This document shows, piece after piece, positions 47,492 through 57,609 of a stretch of DNA of 64,000 bases (within the stretch, counting starts at the first letter, position 1; every line of letters starts with the position of its first letter). Made by a program: the position numbers and the translations under genes. Origin of the DNA: Actinomadura cremea (lineage in GTDB: Bacteria > Actinomycetota > Actinomycetes > Streptosporangiales > Streptosporangiaceae); the NCBI RefSeq assembly GCF_014648495.1, contig NZ_BMRF01000014.1:124001-188000 (forward strand), given 5' to 3'. Under the pieces are notes generated by a model, which had not been told where the DNA came from, did no database searches, and saw only the letters and a program-made list of their open reading frames with translations.

Positions 47492-48514
47492 GTGGCAGTA
47501 GGAACGCACGGCGAATCCCCCCGCTCCGCCGCGCGCGGCGAGCCGGCCCGCGCGGAGCCCGGTCCCGGGCTCGAGCGCCTGGCGAAGGTCGCGGGCCGGA
47601 TCAGGGGCGCCGTGGAATCGGTGATCGAGGGCAAGCCCGCGGCGGTGCGGCTCGCGCTCACGGTCCTGCTGGCGGAGGGACACCTGCTGATCGAGGACGT
47701 GCCCGGGGTCGGCAAGACGATGCTCGCCAAGGCCCTCGCCCGGTCGGTGGACTGCTCGGTCCGGCGCGTGCAGTTCACGCCCGACCTGCTGCCGAGCGAC
47801 ATCACGGGGGTCAGCGCCTACAACCAGGAGCTGCGCGAGTTCGAGTTCAAGCCGGGCCCGGTGTTCGCCAACATCGTGGTCGGCGACGAGATCAACCGGG
47901 CCTCCCCGAAGACCCAGTCGGCGCTGCTGGAGTGCATGGAGGAGCGGCAGGTCACGGTCGACGGCACCACGTACGCGCTGGAGCCGCCGTTCATGGTGAT
48001 CTCCACCCAGAACCCGGTCGAGATGGAGGGCACCTACCCGCTGCCGGAGGCGCAGCGCGACCGGTTCACCGCCCGCATCTCGATGGGGTACCCCGACCCG
48101 GCCGCGGAGCTGGAGATGCTGGACGTGCACGGCCGTTCGTCCCCGCTGGAGCGGCTGGTCCCGGTCGCGCACGCCACGGACGTCCGCGAGCTGATCGAGG
48201 TGGTGCGGGGCGTCGAGGTCTCGCCGGACGTGCGGCAGTACGTGATCGACCTCATCTCGGCGACCCGGACGCACCCGGAGCTGCGGCTCGGCGCCTCCCC
48301 CCGCGCCACCCTGCAGCTGGTGAAGGCGGCGCGGGCGTACGCGGCGCTGGACGACCGCGACTACGTGATCCCCGACGACGTCCAGGAACTCGCCGTCCCC
48401 GTGCTGGCCCACCGGATGCTGACGACCACGGAGGCGCAGGTGGACGGGCGGCGGTCCGAGCACGTGGTCGCCGACCTGGTCCGCCGCCTGCCGGTGCCCG
48501 CCCCCGGGAGGTGA
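47492..48514 (+). CDS. MoxR family AAA+ ATPase
   Basis: 340-aa AAA+ ATPase, chaperone-type. Walker A GVGKT at 72-76, Walker B VVGDEIN with Asp132-Glu133, sensor 1 VISTQNPVE, and a C-terminal lid ([19 protein letters not shown]). With DUF58 and transglutaminase proteins it forms a common actinobacterial operon of unresolved role. GTG 47492 with GAGGAGG upstream; a TTG one codon earlier is less likely. Confidence 0.93.
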   Translation: MAVGTHGESPRSAARGEPARAEPGPGLERLAKVAGRIRGAVESVIEGKPAAVRLALTVLLAEGHLLIEDVPGVGKTMLAKALARSVDCSVRRVQFTPDLLPSDITGVSAYNQELREFEFKPGPVFANIVVGDEINRASPKTQSALLECMEERQVTVDGTTYALEPPFMVISTQNPVEMEGTYPLPEAQRDRFTARISMGYPDPAAELEMLDVHGRSSPLERLVPVAHATDVRELIEVVRGVEVSPDVRQYVIDLISATRTHPELRLGASPRATLQLVKAARAYAALDDRDYVIPDDVQELAVPVLAHRMLTTTEAQVDGRRSEHVVADLVRRLPVPAPGR

Positions 48515-48517
48515 CCG

Positions 48518-49804
48518 GTGCGCAGAGCGCTGGCCGGCCTGACCACGCGCGGGCGGTCGTTCGTCGCCGCGGGCCTGACCGCGATCGCGTGCGCGTTCGC
48601 GCTCGGCGAGCGCGACCTGCTGCGCGCCGGGGTGCTCGTCCTGGTGCTGCCGCTGCTGTGCACCCTCGCGGTGGCGCGCACCCGCTACCGGCTGGCGTGC
48701 GCGCGGCGGCTGGCGCCGGGGCGGCTGCCGGTGGGCCGGGAGTCCCGGATCGACCTGCGGCTGGAGAACGTGTCGCGGCTGCCGAGCGGGCTGCTCATGG
48801 TCGAGGACCGGATCCCGTACGCGCTCGGCGGGCGGGCGCGGTTCCTCATCGACCGGATCGAGCCGCAGGGGTCCCGTGAGCTGCGGTACCGGGTCCGCTC
48901 GGACGTGCGGGGCAAGTACCGGGTCGGGCCGCTGACGGTCCGGCTCACCGACCCGTTCGGGATGGTGGAGCTGGTGCGCTCCTTCAGCGCCGCCGACTCC
49001 CTGACCGTGACGCCGGAGGTCGTGCCGCTGCGGCCGGGGCGGCTGTCGGGCGCCTGGACGGGCGGCGGCGACAGCCTCGCCCGGGCGGTCGCGGCGGCGG
49101 GCGAGGACGACGTGGCGCCGCGCGACTACCGGCACGGCGACGACCTGCGCCGGGTGCACTGGCGGTCCACCGCGCGGCGCGGCGAGCTGATGGTCCGCCG
49201 CGAGGAGCAGCACTGGCAGAGCAGCGGGACGCTGTTCCTGGACACCCGCCGCAACGCGCACTGGGGCGACGGTCCGGGCGGCACGTTCGAGCGGGCGGTG
49301 TCGGTGACGGCGTCGATCGGCGTCCATCTGGTGCGGACCGGGATGCGGCTGAGGTACGTGACCGACGTCCGCGAGGAGCTGCCGGCGGTGGCGTCCGCGG
49401 ACGGCGCGTTCGAGGGCCTGCTGCTGGACGCGCTGGCCGTGGTGCGCCGGTCCCCGGCGGAGGCGCTGCCCGCGGAGGCGCTCGCGGCGGGCGCGGGCGG
49501 CGGCGAGCGCGGCGGGCTGGTGATCGCGGTGTTCGGGGCGCTGTCGGCCGAGGACGCCGGGACCGTGGCGTCCCGCTGGCGCGGCGCCACCCGGGTGGCG
49601 GTGCTGGTCGGCGACCGGCGCGGGGACGAGGCCGCCGGGGGCGGCGCCGCGGACGCGGACGCCGCGGCACCGCGGCGGGCGGCGGACGTGCTGCGCGCGG
49701 GCGGCTGGCGGGTGGTCTCGGTCCGGACGGCCGCGGAGCTCGCCGAGGCGTGGGCTCGGGCCGGTGAGGACCCCGCCCGCGCGGGCCGACGACGAGCCGA
49801 CTGA
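48518..49804 (+). CDS. DUF58 domain protein
   Basis: 428-aa protein. Two N-terminal helices ([36 protein letters not shown]) anchor it; the DUF58 motif ([20 protein letters not shown] then [10 protein letters not shown]) begins near residue 203. The C-terminal third resembles a vWA-like fold with degenerate metal residues. It starts 3 bp after moxR; GGAGGTGACC upstream. It is the presumed MoxR client. Confidence 0.9.
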   Translation: MRRALAGLTTRGRSFVAAGLTAIACAFALGERDLLRAGVLVLVLPLLCTLAVARTRYRLACARRLAPGRLPVGRESRIDLRLENVSRLPSGLLMVEDRIPYALGGRARFLIDRIEPQGSRELRYRVRSDVRGKYRVGPLTVRLTDPFGMVELVRSFSAADSLTVTPEVVPLRPGRLSGAWTGGGDSLARAVAAAGEDDVAPRDYRHGDDLRRVHWRSTARRGELMVRREEQHWQSSGTLFLDTRRNAHWGDGPGGTFERAVSVTASIGVHLVRTGMRLRYVTDVREELPAVASADGAFEGLLLDALAVVRRSPAEALPAEALAAGAGGGERGGLVIAVFGALSAEDAGTVASRWRGATRVAVLVGDRRGDEAAGGGAADADAAAPRRAADVLRAGGWRVVSVRTAAELAEAWARAGEDPARAGRRRAD

Positions 49805-49818
49805 ATCGAGGGCGGGTC

Positions 49819-52374
49819 ATGAGGCTGCGGATGACGATGACGGCCGCGCTGGCGACGCTCGCCGGCGCGGTGGGGCTGTACCCGCTGTTCGAGACGGCGG
49901 GCTGGTTCGCGGCGGGACTCGGCGCGGTGCTCGCGGTGGCCGCGGGCGGGCTGGTCGCCCGGCGGCTGCGGCTGCCCGCGGCGCTGCAGCCGCTCGCCGG
50001 GCTGCTGGCCCTGCTGCTGTGCCTGAACCTGGTGTACGCGGCGCCGGAGTCGCTGCTGGGGGTGATCCCCACGCCCGCGTCGCTGCGCCACCTCGTCGAC
50101 CTGGGCGACGTCGGCTGGGCGGCGGCCAACCGGTACGCGGCGCCGGTGCCGGTGCTGCCGGGGATCGGGCTGCTGGCGGCCGCGGGCATCGGGCTGGTCG
50201 CGGTGCTGGTGGACTTCCTGGCGGTGGGGATCCGCCGGGCGGCGCCCGCCGGGCTGCCGCTGCTGGCCATGTACAGCGTCCCGGCGGCGGTGCGGGACGA
50301 CGGCATCGGCTGGGTGCCGTTCGCGGTGGGCGCGCTGGGCTTCCTCTCCCTGCTGATGGCCGACTCCCGTGAGCAGGTCGGCGGCTGGGGGCCGCTGGTG
50401 GCGCGGCGGCGCTGGTCGGCGCCGCGGGACCCGGCGGCCGCCGGCGCCGCGGACGCCGGGCTCCCGGCGGCGCTCGCGGGGGCGGCGACGTCGGGCGGGC
50501 GGCGGATCGCGCTGGGCGCGGTGGCGGTCGCGGTGGTGGTCCCCACGGCGGTGCCCGGCCTGCAGCCGCGCGGGATCTTCGACCTGCGCGGCGGGTCGGG
50601 AGGCGACACCCGGACGGTGACGACGCCGGACCCGCTGGTCAGCCTGAAGCGGGAGCTGACCCGGCTGGACGACTCTGCGGTGCTCACCTACCGCACCGAG
50701 GACCCGATCGGGCCCGGTTACCTGCGCCTGTACGCGCTGGACCAGTTCGACGGCGACCGGTGGACCTACAGCCCGCTGCGCAGCGGTCCGGACGACCGGC
50801 TGCGCGACGGCGACCGGCTCCCGGAGCCGCCGGGCCTGACGTTCGGCGGGTCCCGCCGGGTGACCACGCGGGTGACGGTCCGCGACGAGGTGCGGGACAT
50901 GACGTTCCTCCCGCTGCCGTACGCGCCGACGCAGGTGGCGATCGACGGCGACTGGCGGGTGGACCCCGAATCGCTCATGGTGTACTCGCTGCGCGACTCG
51001 GCGGGCGGCCGGACCTACAGCGTGCGGAGCCTGCTCCCGCAGCCGAGCGGCGAGGACCTGGAGGACGCCGGGCCCTACCCGGCGGAGACGGTCCGCCGCT
51101 ACACCGAGCTTCCGGAGGGCGTTCCCGAGGAGGTCCGGCGGCTGGCGCGCCGCGTCGCCTCGGGGGCGACGAGCGCGCACGACCAGGCCGTCCTGCTGCA
51201 GCGGTGGTTCACCGAGACCGGCGGGTACGTCTACGACCTGTCCGCGCCGGCGCCCAAGCGGCGCAGCGACCTGCTGGACTTCCTGCTGCACAGCAAGCGG
51301 GGGTACTGCGAGCAGTTCGCCGCCTCGATGGCGCTGCTGGCGCGGATCCTGGGGATCCCCGCCCGGGTGGCGATGGGGTACACCGCCGGGGTGCAGAGCG
51401 GCCCGGACGAGTGGACGGTGCGGTCGCGCGACGCGCACGCGTGGCCGGAGCTGTACTTCCCGGGCTCCGGCTGGGTGCGGTTCGAGCCGACCCCGTCGGG
51501 GATCCAGGGGCAGGGCACGGCCACCGCGCCCGCCTACAGCACGCCGACGGCCTCCAGCGGCGCGGGGACGGGTTCGGGCTCGTCCTCCGCCGAGGACTCC
51601 GGGTCGTCGTCGGCCGAGGAGTCGTCGGCGCCGCAGGACCCGGGGCAGGACCCGGCGGCGGGGCGTCCCGAGGACGCCGCGACGGGGACGCGGGCGGACG
51701 ACGGCGGCTTCCCGGCGACGCCGTGGGTGGCGGGCGGCCTGATCGCGGTGCTGGCCCTGGCGATCCCGGCGGTGGCGCGGGTGATCGCGCGGCGGCGCCG
51801 GTGGGCGGCGCTCGCCGGCGCCCGGACGGGACCGGACGGCGGATCGGGCGACGGTCCGTCCGGCGGGCGGCCGGACGGACCGTCCGCCGAGCCGGGCGCG
51901 GCGGGCGCGGCCGCCGGGCGGGATCCGGCGGCGGCAGCGCACGCGGCGTGGCGGGAGTTGCGCGCGGACGCGCTGGACCACGGGCTGGAGTGGCGCGCGG
52001 GAGACTCGCCGCGCGCGGCGGCGCGGCGGCTCGGGGAGCTGCTGGAGCTGGACCCGGCGGGTGCGCAGGCGCTGCGCCGGATCGCCCGGGCCGAGGAGCT
52101 GGCGCGGTACTCGCGGCGCCGGTCGGCGGAGCCGCCGGAGCGGCTGCGCGCGGACGTCCGGACGGTGCGCGAGGCGGTCGCGGCCGCGGCGGGCCGGCGG
52201 GCGCGGCTGCGGGCCCGGCTGCTGCCGCCGTCCACCCTGGCGGAGGCGCGCGGGACGCTGCGGTCGGCCGGCGACCGGGTGACGGCGCTCGCGGCGCGGC
52301 CGGACGGGCCGGTCGCGCGGCTGCGGGCGCTGGGCGAGCGGGCCCGGCGCGGGCCCGGCGCGGGTAGCGGGTAG
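49819..52374 (+). CDS. Transglutaminase-like membrane protein (TgpA/DUF3488 type)
   Basis: 851-aa polytopic protein. N-terminal helices span about 1-180 and one more near 230; the periplasmic transglutaminase core has Cys497 in KRGYCEQFAAS and His540 in DAHAWPELY, followed by WVRFEPTP, where the third triad residue is expected. A Ser/Glu/Gly-rich linker (GTGSGSSSAEDSGSSSAEE) precedes a last helix (about 637-660) and a basic, Arg-rich cytoplasmic tail. Related proteins act in cell-wall or protein cross-linking; the substrate is unknown. Third gene of the moxR operon. Confidence 0.9.
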   Translation: MRLRMTMTAALATLAGAVGLYPLFETAGWFAAGLGAVLAVAAGGLVARRLRLPAALQPLAGLLALLLCLNLVYAAPESLLGVIPTPASLRHLVDLGDVGWAAANRYAAPVPVLPGIGLLAAAGIGLVAVLVDFLAVGIRRAAPAGLPLLAMYSVPAAVRDDGIGWVPFAVGALGFLSLLMADSREQVGGWGPLVARRRWSAPRDPAAAGAADAGLPAALAGAATSGGRRIALGAVAVAVVVPTAVPGLQPRGIFDLRGGSGGDTRTVTTPDPLVSLKRELTRLDDSAVLTYRTEDPIGPGYLRLYALDQFDGDRWTYSPLRSGPDDRLRDGDRLPEPPGLTFGGSRRVTTRVTVRDEVRDMTFLPLPYAPTQVAIDGDWRVDPESLMVYSLRDSAGGRTYSVRSLLPQPSGEDLEDAGPYPAETVRRYTELPEGVPEEVRRLARRVASGATSAHDQAVLLQRWFTETGGYVYDLSAPAPKRRSDLLDFLLHSKRGYCEQFAASMALLARILGIPARVAMGYTAGVQSGPDEWTVRSRDAHAWPELYFPGSGWVRFEPTPSGIQGQGTATAPAYSTPTASSGAGTGSGSSSAEDSGSSSAEESSAPQDPGQDPAAGRPEDAATGTRADDGGFPATPWVAGGLIAVLALAIPAVARVIARRRRWAALAGARTGPDGGSGDGPSGGRPDGPSAEPGAAGAAAGRDPAAAAHAAWRELRADALDHGLEWRAGDSPRAAARRLGELLELDPAGAQALRRIARAEELARYSRRRSAEPPERLRADVRTVREAVAAAAGRRARLRARLLPPSTLAEARGTLRSAGDRVTALAARPDGPVARLRALGERARRGPGAGSG

Positions 52375-52390
52375 CGGCCAGTACGGCACC

Positions 52391-52419
52391 GAACCCGGGC
52401 GGCGGTGCCGCCCGGGTTC
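52391..52419 (+). terminator. Intrinsic terminator of the moxR operon
   Basis: GAACCCGGGCGGC (52391-52403) pairs perfectly with GCCGCCCGGGTTC (52407-52419), a three-base GGT loop, then CGGGGTTTTCC. It follows the transglutaminase stop by 16 bp and may serve the convergent DUF3040 gene as well. Confidence 0.75.
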
Positions 52420-52546
52420 CGGGGTTTTCCGTTCCGCGGGTTCCGTTCCGGGAGTTCTCCGTGGGAGATCGGCGCGAGGACGTCACCGGCGCGCGGCCGG
52501 TGCCGGACCACGGCCCCGGATCAGGGCCGCGGAACCGGTTCCGGGA

Positions 52547-52993
52547 TCAGAGGTCGCCTTCGGTGCGGCGCCGCCAGCGTTCCTCCATGCGCTCCATGAA
52601 GGTCGCCTTCGGGCGGCCGCCCTGGCGGCTCTGGCGGCTCTGCCGCCCTTGCCGCTCCTGACGGCCCTGACGGCCCTGGCGGCCCGGCCGCGCGGGTTCG
52701 TCGCCGATGCCGGCCATCCGTTTCCAGCTCGTGAGGGCCCACAGGGAGGAGGCCAGCATCAGCAGGAAGCCGGCCACGCTGATCGCGATGGTGGCCGCCC
52801 CCGCATTGATCACGAGTCCGGCCATCAGCACGCCGACCCCCACCACGAACCCCACGGCGGACTTGACGATCCGCCGCTTGTAGTGGATCTGCGGGTTGGT
52901 CGAGCGGACCGCGTGCGCGAATTTCGGATCCTCGGCGTACAGCTGCTGCTCTATCTGTTCGAGCATGCGCTGCTCGTGCTCAGACAGCGGCAC
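52547..52993 (-). CDS. DUF3040 membrane protein with Arg/Gln/Gly repeat tail
   Basis: 148-aa protein. MPLSEHEQRMLEQIEQQLYA then EDPKF is the DUF3040 opening; two helices (VKSAVGFVVGVGVLMAGLVI, AATIAISVAGFLLMLASSLW) follow. The C-terminal 50 residues hold a repeated R-Q-(G/E/S) triplet (RQGRQGRQERQGRQSRQSRQ), positively charged. GTG 52993 with GGGAGG upstream. Function unknown; widely conserved in actinobacteria. Confidence 0.88.
   Translation of the reverse strand: MPLSEHEQRMLEQIEQQLYAEDPKFAHAVRSTNPQIHYKRRIVKSAVGFVVGVGVLMAGLVINAGAATIAISVAGFLLMLASSLWALTSWKRMAGIGDEPARPGRQGRQGRQERQGRQSRQSRQGGRPKATFMERMEERWRRRTEGDL
52622..52684. repeat. Seven 9-bp tandem repeats in the DUF3040 gene
   Basis: Seven in-phase 9-bp units of CTGGCGGCT type encode the RQG-type triplets of the C-terminal tail. 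Unit sequence varies at positions 4-9. Confidence 0.75.
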
Positions 52994-53140
52994 GGCGCCT
53001 CCCAACGACAGCCCCGCGACGGGGTATCCGATGCAGGACGGGAACGTCAACGGTGATATGCCCAGAATACGAGCACTGGCGACCGGGCGAAAGCGAACGG
53101 CCCGTCGTACGGGGTTGTTCGGACACTTCACCGTGTTCTT

Positions 53141-54406
53141 TCATCGTCTCCCGTCACCACCGTCACGTCCGTCACCCTCCTCCGCACGCCGGACGAGCGC
53201 GGCGGGGCGGACCGCGCCGCGGCCGAACCGGTGTGCGGCCCGGTCCATGGCTCGCTCGGCCTCACGCCATCCGCTCTCCGGTTCGTCGAGGGCGAGCTGA
53301 CGGGGGGCCTCGCCGGCGGGGCTCAGGTTCTCGACCCTGACCCCGACCAGACGGAGACGTACCCGTTCCAGCCCCGCCCCCTCATAGAGCTCGCATGCTG
53401 TGATGTAGATCACACGGGCGAGGTCGGTGGGTTCACCGAGCGTGCGCGCGCGAGTGATCGTCTTGAAGTTCGCCATCCGCAGTTTGACGCTCACGGTACG
53501 TCCCGCGTGCCCGCCCGCGCGCAACCGCTCGCCGACCCGCTCGGCCAGCCGCAGCAGCTCCCGGCGGATCACCTCGGGATCGTCGACGTCGGTCTCGAAC
53601 GTCTCCTCGGCGCCGATGCTCTTGTCGGGCGTGCGCGCGACGACGTCGCGGGGGTCGCGGCCCCACGCCAGCTCGTGCAGGTGCGCGCCGAGGGCGTTGC
53701 CCAGCTCCCGCTGGAGGGTCGCGACGGGGACCTGCGCGAGCTGCCCGACCGTCCGCAACCCGAGGCGGGTCAGCGCCTGCTCGGTCCGCTCCCCCACGCC
53801 CCACAGGGCCGCGACGGGCAGCGGGTGCAGGAACTCGACGACGCCGTCGGCGGGCACGACGAGCAGCCCGTCGGGCTTGCAGCGGGTGGAGGCCAGCTTG
53901 GCGACGAACTTGGTGCTCGCCACCCCCACCGAGCAGGTGATGCCCTGCTGGGCGCGGACCTGCTCGCGGATGCTCCGGGCGATCTCCGCGGGACGTCCGA
54001 GCCGCCGCACCGCGCCCGCGACGTCCAGGAACGCCTCGTCCAGCGACAGCGGCTCCACCAGCGGCGTGACCGACCGGAACAGCTCGAACACCGACGCCGA
54101 CACCCGGGAGTACTTGCCGTGGCTCACCGGCAGGACGACCGCGTGCGGGCACAGCCGCCGCGCGCGGGTCATCGGCATCGCCGAGTGGACGCCGTACTCG
54201 CGCGCCTCGTAGGACGCCGCCGACACGACCCCCCGCGCGCCCGCACCGCCCACGATCACCGGGCGGCCGCGCAGGTCGGGGCGTTCCAGCAGCTCGACGC
54301 TGACGAAGAACGCGTCCATGTCGACGTGCAGGATCGCGCAGCCGGTGTCGTCGGCGGGCGGCCCCGGCTGCGGTCCCGGCCGGTGGAGCTGCTGCTTACG
54401 GCTCAT
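53141..54406 (-). CDS. dinB: DNA polymerase IV DinB
   Basis: 421-aa Y-family translesion polymerase. Metal-binding acidic residues: Asp29 and Asp31 in HVDMDAFFVSVE, Asp123-Glu124 in SLDEAFLDV. GVHSAMPMTRARRLCP, YSRVS, and KFVAKLAS are conserved. The thumb and little-finger domains follow; QLALDEP near residue 378 is a possible beta-clamp motif. The length is slightly more than a minimal DinB. 82 bp from the methyltransferase gene. Confidence 0.95.
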   Translation of the reverse strand: MSRKQQLHRPGPQPGPPADDTGCAILHVDMDAFFVSVELLERPDLRGRPVIVGGAGARGVVSAASYEAREYGVHSAMPMTRARRLCPHAVVLPVSHGKYSRVSASVFELFRSVTPLVEPLSLDEAFLDVAGAVRRLGRPAEIARSIREQVRAQQGITCSVGVASTKFVAKLASTRCKPDGLLVVPADGVVEFLHPLPVAALWGVGERTEQALTRLGLRTVGQLAQVPVATLQRELGNALGAHLHELAWGRDPRDVVARTPDKSIGAEETFETDVDDPEVIRRELLRLAERVGERLRAGGHAGRTVSVKLRMANFKTITRARTLGEPTDLARVIYITACELYEGAGLERVRLRLVGVRVENLSPAGEAPRQLALDEPESGWREAERAMDRAAHRFGRGAVRPAALVRRAEEGDGRDGGDGRR

Positions 54407-54488
54407 GGGCCCTGCTCACGGACGTGTTCTCGGGAGCGGCGCTCGGGGGGAGGGCGTTCTCGCGGAGGGGAGGCATGCGACGCGCGGC

Positions 54489-55274
54489 TCAGGCCGCCGG
54501 CTTGTCGGCGACGAGGTGCAGCTGGGCGGCCAGGTCGCGCAGGACGGGGTGGACGGCGGCGACGGACTCCAGCGCCAGCAGCGCCTCGGCCGAGTCGCTG
54601 TCGCCGTCGGAGATCCCGCCCGGCACCAGGTCGGCGAAGATCCGCACGCCGTGCAGCTCGGCGACCCGCAGGCCCGCGCCCTGCGCGAGCGCCGTCAGCG
54701 TCTCCCGGGTGAACCGGCGGGGCGTCCGGTCGCCGTCGCCCCACCGCCCGGACACGTCCGTCAGGACCCGCCGCGCGTCGTCGAAGTGCCCGCCGACCGC
54801 GCGCGACAGCGCGGCGGCGAGCTGCCCGGCCGCCAGCAGGCTGACCGACCCGCCGGGGCGGACGGTCGCGGTGAGCGCCGCCATCGCCGCCGCCGGGTCG
54901 TCGACGTACTCCAGCACGCTGTGGCACAGCACGAGGTCGGCCGCGGCGGGACCGAGCAGGTCGGGCAGGTCGACGGCGTCGCCCTGGACGGCGCGGACCC
55001 GCACCCCGGTCTCGGCGGCACGGCGTTCCAGCGCGGCGAGCGCGTCGGGGTTGGCGTCGACGACGGTGACCCGGTGGCCGAGTTCGGCGAGCGGCACCGC
55101 GAATCCGCCGGTGCCGCCGCCCACGTCCACGATGTCGCTGGACCCGGCCTCCGGGGTGATCCGCTCCAGGACGGCGCGCAGCGCCTCCCACAGGACGGCA
55201 CTGCGCACGCGGCCGCCGCCCCGTGTCCGCTTCGGTTGCCGGCCGGCCACGGCCACTCCCCTAACGTCGCTCAT
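54489..55274 (-). CDS. Class I SAM-dependent methyltransferase
   Basis: 261-aa protein with a methyltransferase fold: motif I DIVDVGGGTGGFAVPLAELG, motif II VDANPDALAALERRA, motif III VQGDAVDLPDLL, motif IV LVLCHSVLEYVDDP. The C-terminal half (HFDDARRVLTDVSGR, FTRETLTALAQGAGLRVAEL) is like SmtA/BioC-type enzymes. Substrate unknown. In Streptomyces nusB is followed by bldD, as I recall; that gene is not at this place here. Confidence 0.86.
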   Translation of the reverse strand: MSDVRGVAVAGRQPKRTRGGGRVRSAVLWEALRAVLERITPEAGSSDIVDVGGGTGGFAVPLAELGHRVTVVDANPDALAALERRAAETGVRVRAVQGDAVDLPDLLGPAAADLVLCHSVLEYVDDPAAAMAALTATVRPGGSVSLLAAGQLAAALSRAVGGHFDDARRVLTDVSGRWGDGDRTPRRFTRETLTALAQGAGLRVAELHGVRIFADLVPGGISDGDSDSAEALLALESVAAVHPVLRDLAAQLHLVADKPAA

Positions 55275-55341
55275 CGCACCCCACCCTAGCCGTCCGCGGA
55301 CTCGCGAGGGGCCGGGGACGCGGGCCCGTGCCGCCGGTGAC

Positions 55342-55758
55342 CTAGATCGCCAGGGACGGCTTCAGCCGCTGCAGGCGCGACAGCAGTCCGTTGACGAACC
55401 GCGGCGACTCGTCCGTGGACAGCTCGGTGGCCAGCCCGACCGCCTCGCTGACCGCCACGCCGTCCGGGACGTCGTCGACCCACAGCAGCTCGAACACGCC
55501 CATCCGCAGGATGTTGCGGTCGACGACGGGCATCCGCTCCAGCGTCCACCCGGTGGCGTAGGTGGCCAGCAGCTCGTCGATCCGCTCGAGGCGCTCCTGG
55601 ACGCCCTCGATCAGCCGCACGGCGTGCGGGTACTCCGCCAGCTCGTCCTGGTTGGGACGGCCCCGTGCGGCCAGCACCGCCGTCGGCCGCTCCTCGCGGA
55701 GTTCGGCCGCGAACAGAATGTCCAGCGCCAGCTTCCGCGCCTTGGTGCGCGCGCTCAT
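55342..55758 (-). CDS. nusB: Transcription antitermination factor NusB
   Basis: 138-aa all-helical NusB which with NusE (S10) binds boxA of rRNA leaders. The start RTKARKLALDILFAAELRE carries the arginine-rich RNA-binding patch; VDRNILRMGVFELLWVDDVP and VAVSEAVGLATEL, DESPRFVNGLLSRL are typical. 33 bp after efp. Confidence 0.95.
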   Translation of the reverse strand: MSARTKARKLALDILFAAELREERPTAVLAARGRPNQDELAEYPHAVRLIEGVQERLERIDELLATYATGWTLERMPVVDRNILRMGVFELLWVDDVPDGVAVSEAVGLATELSTDESPRFVNGLLSRLQRLKPSLAI

Positions 55759-55791
55759 GTGCCTCGCTCTCGCTCCGCTCGCCGGCGGATG

Positions 55792-56349
55792 TCAGCCGCG
55801 GCCGAGGTAGTCGCCGGAGCGGGTGTCGACCTTGACCTTCTCGCCGGTGGTGATGAACAGCGGGACCTGGATCTGGGCGCCGGTCTCCAGCGTGGCGGGC
55901 TTGCTGCCGCCGGTGGAACGGTCGCCCTGCAGGCCCGGCTCGGTCTCGGTGATCTCCAGCACGACGGCGGCGGGCAGCTCGACGTACAGGGGGTTCTCGT
56001 TGTTGAAGGCGATGACCGCGTTCTGCTCGGGGAGCAGGTAGTTCGCGGCGTCGCCCACCACGGTGCCGGGGATCTGCGGCTGCTCGTAGGTCTCGGTGTC
56101 CATGAAGACGAAGTCGTCGCCCTCGCGGTAGAGGTACTGCATCTCCCGCTTGTCGACGCTGGCCACCTCGACCTTGGTGCCGGCGTTGAAGGTCTTGTCG
56201 ACGACCTTGCCCGACAGGACGTTCTTGAGCTTGGTGCGGACGAACGCGCCGCCCTTGCCGGGCTTGACGTGCTGGAATTCCAGGACGGTCCACAGCCCGC
56301 CGTCGAGGTTCAGCGTCATGCCGTTCTTCAGGTCGTTCGTCGTCGCCAC
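55792..56349 (-). CDS. efp: Translation elongation factor P
   Basis: 185-aa three-domain factor that relieves polyproline stalls. The acceptor loop is [10 protein letters not shown] with Lys32 at the tip; GDYLGRG is the C-terminal end. No modification enzyme is visible in the window; Actinobacterial EF-P may work unmodified (family knowledge, not shown). The cluster contains many proline-rich proteins that would need it. GTG start. Confidence 0.96.
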   Translation of the reverse strand: MATTNDLKNGMTLNLDGGLWTVLEFQHVKPGKGGAFVRTKLKNVLSGKVVDKTFNAGTKVEVASVDKREMQYLYREGDDFVFMDTETYEQPQIPGTVVGDAANYLLPEQNAVIAFNNENPLYVELPAAVVLEITETEPGLQGDRSTGGSKPATLETGAQIQVPLFITTGEKVKVDTRSGDYLGRG

Positions 56350-56396
56350 TGCGTAGTTCTCCCGGTAGCGGACCCGCCCGCGCGCTCGCCGGCGCG

Positions 56397-57485
56397 CTAG
56401 AGGACGAGCAGGTCCTTGGTGGTCGTCGTGAGGAGCTCCGGGCCGTCCGCGCGGACCACGAAGGTGTCCTCGATGCGGACCCCGCCACGACCCGCGAGGT
56501 AGACCCCCGGCTCCGCGGTGATCGGAACTCGATCCATCAGCTTACCGGTCTCGTCGTACCCCATGAGCGGTGCCTCGTGGATCTCCAGGCCGACGCCGTG
56601 CCCGAGCCCGTGGGTGAAGTCGTCGCCGTGCCCGGCCGCCTTGACGACGTCGCGGGCGGCGGCGTCCACGGCCTTGGTCTCGGCGCCGGGCCGGGCGGCG
56701 TCGATCCCGGCGCGCTGGGCGCGGTGCACGAGGTCGTAGAGGTCGCGCTGCCAGCCGGCCGGCTCGCCGATCGCGACGGTGCGGGTCATGTCGGCGTGGT
56801 AGCCGCCGTAGAGGGCGCCGAAGTCCATGGTGAGCAGGTCGCCGCGGGCGAGCTCGCGGGCGCCGGGGCGGTGGTGCGGGACGGCCCCGTTCGGACCGGA
56901 CGCGACGATCGAGGCGAACGCGGGGCCCTCGGCGCCGAGGTCGACCATGGCGCGCTCGAGGGCGATCGCGATCTCCCGCTCGGTGCGGCCGGGCGCGATC
57001 GCGGGGAGCACGGCGTCGAAGGCGCGGGCGGTGATCGCGCACGCCTCCCGCAGGAGGTCGATCTCCTCCTCGTCCTTGACGCGGCGGAGGTCCTCGACGG
57101 GGCGGCCGGTCAGCGGGACGAGCTCGAGCCCGGCCTCGCGGGCCTGCGCGGCCAGCGCGGCGTGCTGCTCGACGGTGACGGCGTGGGGTTCGAAGCCGAG
57201 CCGGGCGTGCCCGTCCCCGGCGGCCCGCGCGACGAGCGCGGCGGCCGTTTTGCGCTCCCTGACCAGCGGCAGCTCGGGGGCGATCCGCTCGGCCGTCCCG
57301 GCGTACCGCTCGTCGGCGGCCAGCACGGCGGGCGCGCCCGCCGGGACGAGCAGCGCGGCGTTGGAGCTGGCGAGCCCGGTCAGGTAGCGGACGTTGACGA
57401 GCCGGGTGACCAGGATCGCGTCCGCGTCGTGCGCGGCGGCGAGTTCGGCCAGGCGGCGGCGACGTCCGGTATGCGTCTCCCCCAT
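56397..57485 (-). CDS. pepQ: M24 family aminopeptidase, Xaa-Pro type (PepQ-like)
   Basis: 362-aa pita-bread metallopeptidase. Metal ligands: Asp in [19 protein letters not shown] (two of the five, shown as MDFG and HADMTR), His in [13 protein letters not shown], Glu in [10 protein letters not shown] and Glu in RIEDTF. The N-terminal creatinase-like domain is complete. The standard order aroQ/pepQ/efp/nusB is interrupted here upstream of pepQ. ATG 57485. Confidence 0.93.
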   Translation of the reverse strand: MGETHTGRRRRLAELAAAHDADAILVTRLVNVRYLTGLASSNAALLVPAGAPAVLAADERYAGTAERIAPELPLVRERKTAAALVARAAGDGHARLGFEPHAVTVEQHAALAAQAREAGLELVPLTGRPVEDLRRVKDEEEIDLLREACAITARAFDAVLPAIAPGRTEREIAIALERAMVDLGAEGPAFASIVASGPNGAVPHHRPGARELARGDLLTMDFGALYGGYHADMTRTVAIGEPAGWQRDLYDLVHRAQRAGIDAARPGAETKAVDAAARDVVKAAGHGDDFTHGLGHGVGLEIHEAPLMGYDETGKLMDRVPITAEPGVYLAGRGGVRIEDTFVVRADGPELLTTTTKDLLVL

Positions 57486-57609
57486 GGTGAGGACTCTAGA
57501 GCATCGCGAAACATGAAGAAGCCTCGACTTCGCCGCCCGGCGCCGCTAGCGTGAGCGCCCGCGTGATCTTCCGTCCCCCCGCTCTGGTCTTCCCCCCAGG
57601 AGGGATTTC